Shown here: in pieces, positions 5,012-10,415 of the stretch
How the letters are laid out: each line of letters begins with the position of its first letter
Numbering within the stretch: position 1 is the first letter of the stretch
Origin: an uncultured Chloroflexota bacterium
GTDB lineage: Bacteria > Chloroflexota > Dehalococcoidia > UBA3495
NCBI GenBank assembly: GCA_913020235.1
Contig: CAJWBT010000052.1
Span: forward strand, 1-10,415
Direction of reading: 5' to 3'
DNA length: 10,415 nt
Notes under the pieces: generated by a model
Told to the model about the DNA's origin: nothing
The model's input: only the letters and a program-made list of their open reading frames with translations
Database searches by the model: none
Program-made: the position numbers and the translations under genes

Positions 5012-6619
5012 ATGCAGCAGAATGTGTCGTACCAGGGCCTGAACCCGTTGGCGTTCCTGGAACGTAGCGCCTTCGTTTATCCCGGCAAGACAGCGGTGGT
5101 ATACGGCGACCGGCGGTACACCTATCTCCAGCTTTTGGACCGGGTCAAACGCCTGGCCGGGGCGCTCAAAAGCGTGGGTGTGGAGAAAGGCGACCGGGTA
5201 GCGTTCCTGGCGCCCAACGGCCCGCCGATGCTCGAAGGGCACTATGGCCCCCTCTACATCGGAGCGGTCGTGGTGGCCCTCAACTACCGCCTTTCCTCCA
5301 GGGAGAACGCCTACATCATCAACCATTGCGGGGCCAAGGTGCTGGTTTTCGACTCGGAGCTGGCGCCGACGGTACGGGGTCTGAAGGACGATGTCCCCGG
5401 GGTTACCACCTTCGTGCAGGTGGTGGACACCGCACCCAAGGCCGAAGACATCCCGGGCCCGGACTACGAGTCGTTTCTCGCCTCAGCTCCGGAAAGGGTC
5501 CACCGAACGGAGCTGGACTCGGAACTGGAGACGATAGCCATCGACTACACCTCTGGCACCACGGGCCAGCCCAAGGGTGTCGAGTACAACGCCCGGGGCG
5601 CTTACCTTGCCGGCATCAGCGAGGTGTTGGAGGCGGGGATGAGCTGGCGCAGCGTGTACCTTTGGACGTTGCCGATGTTCCATTGCAACGGCTGGTGCTT
5701 CACCTGGGGCGTGACGGCGGTCGGGGCCACCCACGTGTGCCTGCGGCGGGTCGAACCGGAAGAGGTCTACCGGCTTATCCGGCAGGAGGGCGTGACCCAC
5801 ATGTGCTGCGCTCCTACTGTCCTCACCTCCCTTTACTCCTCGCCCGCTGCGGCGGGCCAGGACCTGTCGGGCGTCATCATGGTCACCGCCGGAGCGCCGC
5901 CGGCGCCTCAGGTAATCCGGACCATTGAGGAGATGGGCGCCCGGATCCAGCATGGCTACGGGTTAACCGAGACCTACGGACCGCATACCGTCTGCGCCGA
6001 GCAACCCGGCTGGGAGGAACTCCCCGTTGAGGAGCGGGCCCGCCTCAAGTCCCGTCAGGGTGTTTCCTACATCATGGCCGAGCCCGGCGTGAGGGTGGTG
6101 AACGAGGACATGGAAGACGTTTCCCGGGATGGCGAGACCATGGGCGAAGTGGTGATGAGGGGCAATAACGTGATGTCCGGCTACTTTAACGACCCGGAGG
6201 CTACGGCGCGGGCCTTCACCGGCGGCTGGTTCCATTCGGGCGATCTGGCGGTCTGGCACCCGGACGGCTACATAGAACTCCGGGACCGGGCCAAAGACAT
6301 CATCATCTCCGGCGGTGAGAACATCTCCAGCCAGGAGGTGGAGAAGGTAATCATGGAGCACCCGGCCGTCTTGGAGGTCTGCATCGTCGGCGTGCCCGAC
6401 GAGCGCTGGGGCGAGACGCCCAAGGCTTTCGTGGCGAGGCGGGATGGCGCCAAGGTGACCCAGGATGAGATCATCCAGTTCTGCCGGGAGCGCATCGCCC
6501 ACTTCAAATGCCCGCAGCACGTCGAGTTCGGCGAGCTGCCCAAGACGGCCACCGGCAAGATTCAGAAGTTCGTGCTCCGGGAGAAAGAGTGGCAGGGCTT
6601 CGAGAAACGAATTCATTGA
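5012..6619 (+). CDS. AMP-forming acyl-CoA ligase (ANL superfamily)
   Basis: A full-length 535-residue adenylate-forming enzyme. It activates a carboxylic acid with ATP to an acyl-adenylate and transfers it to CoA. Core motifs in order are the phosphate loop 'YTSGTTGQPKG' at 179-189, 'LPMFHCNGW' at 220-228, 'YGLTE' at 316-320, 'WFHSGDLA' at 406-413 with the ribose-binding D411, the hinge 'DRAKDIIISGGENIS' at 425-439, and the catalytic lysine K516 in 'LPKTATGKIQK'. The FHCNGW plus 'GWEELPVEERARLKSRQG' (333-350) pattern is typical of medium/long-chain or dicarboxylate-type fatty-acyl-CoA synthases and plant-like AAE enzymes, so the substrate stays open. The start is ATG 5012, with AAGGGG about 9 nt upstream. 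It appears monocistronic behind its own promoter and converges on the CoA-transferase pair. Confidence 0.95.
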   Translation: MQQNVSYQGLNPLAFLERSAFVYPGKTAVVYGDRRYTYLQLLDRVKRLAGALKSVGVEKGDRVAFLAPNGPPMLEGHYGPLYIGAVVVALNYRLSSRENAYIINHCGAKVLVFDSELAPTVRGLKDDVPGVTTFVQVVDTAPKAEDIPGPDYESFLASAPERVHRTELDSELETIAIDYTSGTTGQPKGVEYNARGAYLAGISEVLEAGMSWRSVYLWTLPMFHCNGWCFTWGVTAVGATHVCLRRVEPEEVYRLIRQEGVTHMCCAPTVLTSLYSSPAAAGQDLSGVIMVTAGAPPAPQVIRTIEEMGARIQHGYGLTETYGPHTVCAEQPGWEELPVEERARLKSRQGVSYIMAEPGVRVVNEDMEDVSRDGETMGEVVMRGNNVMSGYFNDPEATARAFTGGWFHSGDLAVWHPDGYIELRDRAKDIIISGGENISSQEVEKVIMEHPAVLEVCIVGVPDERWGETPKAFVARRDGAKVTQDEIIQFCRERIAHFKCPQHVEFGELPKTATGKIQKFVLREKEWQGFEKRIH

Positions 6620-6689
6620 CGCGGTTTTTCGCCCCTTGAACGAGCGCGTACCGCCGGACCTCTCCCCAGTACCTAACATCGAAAATTGC

Positions 6690-6775
6690 CGTTACGATCA
6701 TCCGTTCACCCTGAGCTTGTCGAAGGGCGCTAGGCAAGTGGTTCGACAAGCTCACCACGAACGGTGGTGGTAACG
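6690..6775. repeat. inverted repeat, palindromic repeat family A, copy 2
   Basis: The left arm (6702-6724; CCGTTC-ACCC-TGAGCTTGTCGAA) and right arm (6742-6764; TTCGACAAGCTCA-CCAC-GAACGG) are complementary except for the four central bases. An outer CGTTAC/GTAACG pair (6690-6695 and 6770-6775) extends the symmetry. Copy 1 at 1352-1413 has the same plan, TTCGACA.GCTC...GAACGG. It sits between the convergent ends of the ligase and CoA-transferase genes, where a hairpin would be readable in both transcripts. No T-tract is present. The rest of the 6620-6857 gap shows nothing I can assign. Confidence 0.9.
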
Positions 6776-6857
6776 CCGATTATCGCAAGTAAGCACTGGT
6801 TTACCCTTCCGGGCGGAGGAGCGGGGGCCAGTTCGGCCGCTTGGGCGGGCCCGGAGC

Positions 6858-8078
6858 CTACTCCAGTACCCCGTCCTCTTTCAGGGAGTTGAACTCTTCC
6901 GCAGACAGGCCGAAAATCTCTCGGAGCACCTGCTCGGTGTGCTGGCCGATGAGGGGCGACGCCGTTTCCAGGCTCCCCGGCGTCCGAGACAGGACCATCT
7001 CGGTGCCCTCCGTGGCATAGACGCCCAGCTCCGGATGCTCCAGGAACTGGTAGTGCCCCCGGTGCTTGAGCTGGGGGTCCTCGAAAAGGTCGCGGCAATC
7101 GTTCACCACCCCGGCGGGCACTCCCGCCCGTTGGAGGGTGTCCATCAGCTCCCGGGCGTCCTGGGACCCGGTCCACTCGCCCAGCAGCCGGTCCAGCTCA
7201 TCCTCCGAGGACTTGCGGCCCAGCAGACCGGAGAAGCGCTCCTGGTGGACCCAGCCCTGTCCGTCCGGGGCCATGACCTGACGCAGTGCCTCCCACTGCC
7301 GGTCGGAGGTGCAGGCGATGGCGATCCAACGGTCCTCTCCCCGGCAGGGATACACGCCGTGGGGCGCTGCTCCCGGCTCCCGGTTGCCCTTGCGGCCTTG
7401 CTCTCGTCCATTTACCGCCCAATCCAACGCGAAAGGCGCCGAGAAATGGATGGAGGACTCAAGCTGAGACATGTCCAGATGAAGCGGCTTGCCAGTACGT
7501 CTGGCATAGTCCAGGCCCGCCAGCACGGCGGCCATCGCGAAGCGAGGGCCGACGAAATCGGTGTAAGGTCCGTGAGGGTTCACCGGGTCCCGGTCGGGCC
7601 AGCCGGTGATGCTGGTCAGGCCGGAGAGGGAGGTGAGGATCGGCCCGAAACCCGGCTGGTTCTCCATGGGGCCGCCCCGGCCCAGCATGGAGGTGCTGAA
7701 CATGATGATTCCGGGTTTCATCTTCTGAAGGTCGGCGAATCCCAGGCCCCAGCTCGACATGGTGCCGGGGGTGAAGTTTTCAGTCACCAGGTCCGCCCAG
7801 GGCACCATTCGCAGGATCAGGTCTCTGGCCCTGGGATGGCGCATGTCGATGGTGATGCCGTACTTATTGGCGTTGTAGTTGGCGAAGTAGCCGCTGCGGT
7901 CTATGCCGTACTCTCCGCCCCTGAATGGAGCGGCCCGCCGCAGCGTCTCGGGCCGCTTGGAGGATTCCACCCTCACAACGGTGGCGCCGAACTCGGCCAG
8001 GTATTTGGTGGTCATAGGTCCCACCACCACCCAGCAGAAGTCCAGAACCTTGACCCCGCTCAACGGCTTCTCGGCCAT
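6858..8078 (-). CDS. CaiB/BaiF (family III) CoA-transferase, catalytically complete subunit
   Basis: A 406-residue family III CoA-transferase. The family moves CoA between carboxylates through an aspartyl-CoA anhydride/thioester route. The N-terminal 'LSGVKVLDFCWVVVGPMTTKYLAEFGATVVRVE' (6-38) and 'NANKYGITIDM' (69-79) are classic. The catalytic aspartate is present as D174 in 'GPYTDFVGPRFAM'. 'DLVTENFTPGTMSSWGLGFADL' (96-117) is the conserved 'l..aDvvienF.pG...rlGlg...l' block, and 'HPELGVY' appears near the C-terminus. The start is ATG 8078, which shares its A with the TGA stop of the upstream CoA-transferase (TGATG), with a G-rich AAGGGGGTG site ahead. That strongly implies translational coupling and a heteromeric enzyme. 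Donor and acceptor cannot be assigned. Confidence 0.95.
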   Translation of the reverse strand: MAEKPLSGVKVLDFCWVVVGPMTTKYLAEFGATVVRVESSKRPETLRRAAPFRGGEYGIDRSGYFANYNANKYGITIDMRHPRARDLILRMVPWADLVTENFTPGTMSSWGLGFADLQKMKPGIIMFSTSMLGRGGPMENQPGFGPILTSLSGLTSITGWPDRDPVNPHGPYTDFVGPRFAMAAVLAGLDYARRTGKPLHLDMSQLESSIHFSAPFALDWAVNGREQGRKGNREPGAAPHGVYPCRGEDRWIAIACTSDRQWEALRQVMAPDGQGWVHQERFSGLLGRKSSEDELDRLLGEWTGSQDARELMDTLQRAGVPAGVVNDCRDLFEDPQLKHRGHYQFLEHPELGVYATEGTEMVLSRTPGSLETASPLIGQHTEQVLREIFGLSAEEFNSLKEDGVLE

Positions 8079-9340
8079 CAGATCACACCCCCTTCCCTGA
8101 GGCCGGTCAGCTCATCCAGCGTGAGGCCCAGCTCATCCCGGTATATCTCCCGGTTGTGCTCTCCGATCAGAGGGGGCCGTCGGCGCAATCCGACTCTCGG
8201 TTCCCCCTCATTCTTCACGAATGCTCCCGGATGGGTCACCGAGGCCTCTAACTCCGGGTGTTCCAGCTCCTTGAAGAAATCGCGGGCCTTCAGCTGGGGG
8301 TGGTCCAGGAGGTCTCTATGGGTAGCTACCGGGGAGAGCAATATGCGGCGCTCGAAGCCCCCCTGCGTTAGCTCAGCCTTCGTATGACTCATAAGGAACC
8401 GGTCCATGGGTATCGCGGCCATCTCCGCGACTTCCGCCGAGCCTTGGCCGAAGCCCAGCTCTTCCCAGTTGACCCTCTTCAAGTCTTCGTCACCCATGCC
8501 CTCCTCGTCCATCCAGGCCAGCATGGAGCGGGTGCTCCTCGCGGTCGAGCCGCCCTGGAGCATGAAGTTCACGTGGCCGTCCTTGCACCGCCAGGTGATT
8601 CGTACCGTGGCATCTTTGGAAGCCTGGCGGAAAGCGCCCATCCGCTTGATGACCACGCCGTCTATGTCCCAGTTTTGTGGGGCGTTGGCCAGGGCTTTGG
8701 CCACCGCCTGCTGGCACGACACGTCGACGTGCTGGCCCTGGCCGGTGAGAGCGCGGTGCGTGTGGGCCAGCATAGCTCCGCCGGCCCCGGCCGCGGCGCC
8801 GTGAAGGTAGAACTGGGGAAAGCCCACCTTCACCGGGGGCCGGTCGCTGTCGCCGGTGAGGTACAGGAGTCCGCTGGTGGCCAGGCCCACGATATCCGGG
8901 GCCTGGTAGCCGGCGTAGGGGCCGTCCTTCCCGAAGGGGGTGATCGAAACCATCACCAGGCCGGGGTTGATGGCCTCCAGGTCGGGGTATCCCAGGCCCA
9001 GGTCCGCCAGGTATCCGGGAGGGAAGGACTCGATGAGGAAGTGGGCGTCTTTCACCAGCCGGTGGAGCAGTTCCCTGCCGCCGGCGGTGTGCAGGTTCAG
9101 GGTGATCCCCCGCTTGTTGGCGGCGTAGGCCCACCAGAAGAGGCTCTTCTCCGGATGGACGTCGTCCTCGTAGAAAGGTCCCAGGTTTCTCGCGGTGCTT
9201 CCGCCCGGCGGCTCTACCTGGACCACGTCTGCGCCCAGGTCGGCGAGCATCCTGCCGCAGAGAAGCCCCCGCTCGTCGGTGAGGTCCAGGACCCGGTAGG
9301 GGCTCAGGAGAAGTTCCACGCCTGACTTCTCCTCGACCAT
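8078..9340 (-). CDS. CaiB/BaiF (family III) CoA-transferase-like subunit lacking the catalytic Asp
   Basis: A 420-residue family III CoA-transferase homologue, first gene of a two-gene unit. The N-terminal 'YRVLDLTDERGLLCGRMLADLGADVVQVEPPGG' (15-47), 'NKRGITLNL' (75-83) and 'DAHFLIESFPPGYLADLGLGYPDL' (98-121) place it in the family. Where the partner has 'PYTDFVG' this protein has 'PQFYLHG' (175-181): the aspartate position is Tyr178, with only His180 nearby. Other family features and length are normal, so this looks like a paralogous non-catalytic or structural subunit and not a decaying gene. The start is ATG 9340, with GGAGG 7 nt upstream and a TTGACA-type promoter about 50 bp upstream. 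Its stop overlaps the start of the second subunit by one base. Confidence 0.92.
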   Translation of the reverse strand: MVEEKSGVELLLSPYRVLDLTDERGLLCGRMLADLGADVVQVEPPGGSTARNLGPFYEDDVHPEKSLFWWAYAANKRGITLNLHTAGGRELLHRLVKDAHFLIESFPPGYLADLGLGYPDLEAINPGLVMVSITPFGKDGPYAGYQAPDIVGLATSGLLYLTGDSDRPPVKVGFPQFYLHGAAAGAGGAMLAHTHRALTGQGQHVDVSCQQAVAKALANAPQNWDIDGVVIKRMGAFRQASKDATVRITWRCKDGHVNFMLQGGSTARSTRSMLAWMDEEGMGDEDLKRVNWEELGFGQGSAEVAEMAAIPMDRFLMSHTKAELTQGGFERRILLSPVATHRDLLDHPQLKARDFFKELEHPELEASVTHPGAFVKNEGEPRVGLRRRPPLIGEHNREIYRDELGLTLDELTGLREGGVI

Positions 9341-9391
9341 TCGATATCCTCCGATGAATCGGCGTGGGTGCGGCTGGCTTCGGCCCTCAGT

Positions 9392-9420
9392 AACCTATGC
9401 CATCGGCTGCTCCCTGTCAA
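9392..9420 (-). promoter_or_regulatory. candidate sigma70-type promoter for the CoA-transferase pair
   Basis: On the minus strand a perfect TTGACA (9420-9415) is followed after 17 bp by TAGGTT (9397-9392; T, A and final T kept). Transcription would begin near 9385, which gives a leader of about 45 nt before ATG 9340. Confidence 0.45.
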
Positions 9421-9491
9421 GATTCGAGTGAGTTCGCGCCCTGCCGCTGTTGATTCTTCAAACAGCCCGCCCGCCGGGGCCGTCTCCTACC

Positions 9492-9520
9492 TTGACACCC
9501 ACCGGGCCGGCAACTACTTT
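9492..9520 (+). promoter_or_regulatory. candidate sigma70-type promoter for the radical SAM gene
   Basis: A perfect TTGACA (9492-9497) is followed after 17 bp by TACTTT (9515-9520). Transcription would start near 9527, right at the AGGAG ribosome binding site (9527-9531), so the leader would be very short. Either the real start point is slightly upstream or this pairing is fortuitous. Confidence 0.4.
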
Positions 9521-9537
9521 GGTGGCAGGAGAGAGAC

Positions 9538-10415
9538 ATGGGAGTGTCGTCCATCCCCCGCCAGGTCGACGGCGGCGGGCGCTTCCTCCTGTCGAAGCGG
9601 GGGTTTACGCCTGCCTATTTGAAGGCTTGGGAGGAGGGTAGGCTCAAGGAGAAAATGGAAGAGGCCCTCTCCCACCTTGGCCCTTCCTGCCGGGTGTGCC
9701 CGCGGTTGTGCCGGGGAGTGGACCGGAGGGCCAACCGCTTCGGCGTCTGCCGCGTGGGCCGCCACGCCCGGGTGGCCAGCGCCTTCCCCCATCTGGGGGA
9801 GGAGGATGTGCTGCGCGGCTGGATGGGCTCCGGCACGATATTCTTCTCCTGGTGCAACTTGCGCTGTGTGTTCTGCCAGAATTATGAGACCAGCCAGGCG
9901 GGCGACGGGGAGGAGGTGGGACCGAAGGCCCTGGCCCGCCTGATGGTCTTTCTTCAAGAGCGGGGCTGCCACAACATCAACTTTGTCACCCCGGAGCACG
10001 TTGTTCCCCAGATCGTGGAGTCCCTTCCCCATGCCATCGACATGGGCCTGCGCCTTCCCCTGGTGTACAACACCAGCGGTTACGACAGCCTGGAGAGTCT
10101 CCGGGTGATGGACGGGCTGGTGGACATGTACATGCCTGACTTCAAGCTTTGGGGCTCGGCGCGGAGCCGCAGGTATCTGCTGGCCCCAGACTATTCGGAA
10201 GTGGCCCGCCGGGCGTTTTCGGAAATGCACGCTCAGGTTGGACCACTGAAGGTCGACGAGGATGGCCTGGCCCTCCGGGGAGTGCTGGTCCGGCACCTGG
10301 TAATGCCGGGAATGCCGGAGGATACTCAACGGATCATGAGCTGGCTGGCCGCGCTCTCCGGGGATACCTACGTGAACATCATGGACCAGTACCGTCCCGC
10401 ATGGAAGGCCGCCGG
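9538..10415 (+). CDS. PflX-type radical SAM protein (COG1313-like), partial at right edge
   Basis: The first 292 residues of a radical SAM enzyme related to pyruvate formate-lyase activating enzyme; the 3' end is beyond the window. The N-terminal segment carries 'CRVCPRLC' (C51, C54, C58) and 'GVCRVG' (C71), a probable extra metal or Fe-S site typical of the PflX group. It is followed by 'GSGTIFFSWCNLRCVFCQNYE' with the SAM-cluster CxxxCxxC (C106, C110, C113). Family blocks 'GCHNINFVTPEHVVPQI' (143-159), 'LPLVYNTSGYDS' (173-184), 'VDMYMPDFKLWG' (195-206) and 'RHLVMPG' (252-258) follow in order. The start is ATG 9538, with AGGAG 6 nt upstream. No glycyl-radical enzyme or other partner is in view, and the substrate of this family is not established to my knowledge. 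It is divergent from the CoA-transferases. Confidence 0.93.
   Translation, partial: MGVSSIPRQVDGGGRFLLSKRGFTPAYLKAWEEGRLKEKMEEALSHLGPSCRVCPRLCRGVDRRANRFGVCRVGRHARVASAFPHLGEEDVLRGWMGSGTIFFSWCNLRCVFCQNYETSQAGDGEEVGPKALARLMVFLQERGCHNINFVTPEHVVPQIVESLPHAIDMGLRLPLVYNTSGYDSLESLRVMDGLVDMYMPDFKLWGSARSRRYLLAPDYSEVARRAFSEMHAQVGPLKVDEDGLALRGVLVRHLVMPGMPEDTQRIMSWLAALSGDTYVNIMDQYRPAWKAA

Noticed and set aside
6939..9325. Long plus-strand open frames (482 and 313 codons) opposite the CoA-transferase genes.
   Set aside because: They are antisense shadows of high-GC coding sequence; the minus-strand frames have clear family motifs and ribosome binding sites.
2952..9462. The 11-mer GATTCTTCAAA occurs at 2952-2962 and 9452-9462, both upstream of rightward genes (72 and 86 bp before the starts), suggesting a shared operator.
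   Set aside because: Several repeated 11-mers are expected by chance in 10 kb, the flanks do not match, and the genes have no obvious shared function.

Overview
This is a GC-rich bacterial window with nine protein-coding genes, two of them cut by the window edges. Most genes belong to acyl-CoA or carboxylic-acid metabolism: an acyl-CoA dehydrogenase, a luciferase-like flavin/F420 monooxygenase, a class III aminotransferase, an AMP-forming acyl-CoA ligase and two tandem CaiB/BaiF CoA-transferases. Two others belong to DNA-damage families: an SRAP/HMCES protein and a short relative of DNA-3-methyladenine glycosylase I. The last is a PflX-type radical SAM protein. This mixture, with several families of dispersed palindromic repeats, suggests an environmental Chloroflexota lineage (Dehalococcoidia/SAR202-like). 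That assignment is inferred from gene content, not from a marker gene.

Layout. Positions 1-2833 read leftward: aminotransferase (2833-1490), a 341-bp gap holding a perfect 23-bp inverted repeat, LLM oxidoreductase (1148-153) and, 21 bp further on, the start of an acyl-CoA dehydrogenase (131 to the left edge). SRAP (3024-3689) is divergent from the aminotransferase. SRAP and the Tag-like gene (4702-4256) converge on a 566-bp gene-free stretch filled with two different inverted-repeat elements. The acyl-CoA ligase (5012-6619) reads rightward, with a recognisable promoter upstream. It converges on the CoA-transferase pair (9340-8078 and 8078-6858, stop and start sharing one base), and a second copy of the first palindromic repeat lies between them. 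The radical SAM gene (9538 to the right edge) is divergent from the CoA-transferases, and consensus-like promoters point both ways from that gap.

How the genes may work together: the ligase and the CoA-transferase pair are two ways to put a carboxylic acid onto CoA; the acyl-CoA dehydrogenase would oxidise an acyl-CoA; the LLM enzyme and the aminotransferase could act on oxygen or amino groups of the same or related compounds. No substrate can be assigned from sequence. The points most worth a second look are the CoA-transferase pair, in which one member lacks the catalytic aspartate, and the Tag-like protein, which lacks the catalytic glutamate position and the zinc ligands of classical Tag. 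I saw no tRNA, rRNA, CRISPR array, transposase or phage gene.
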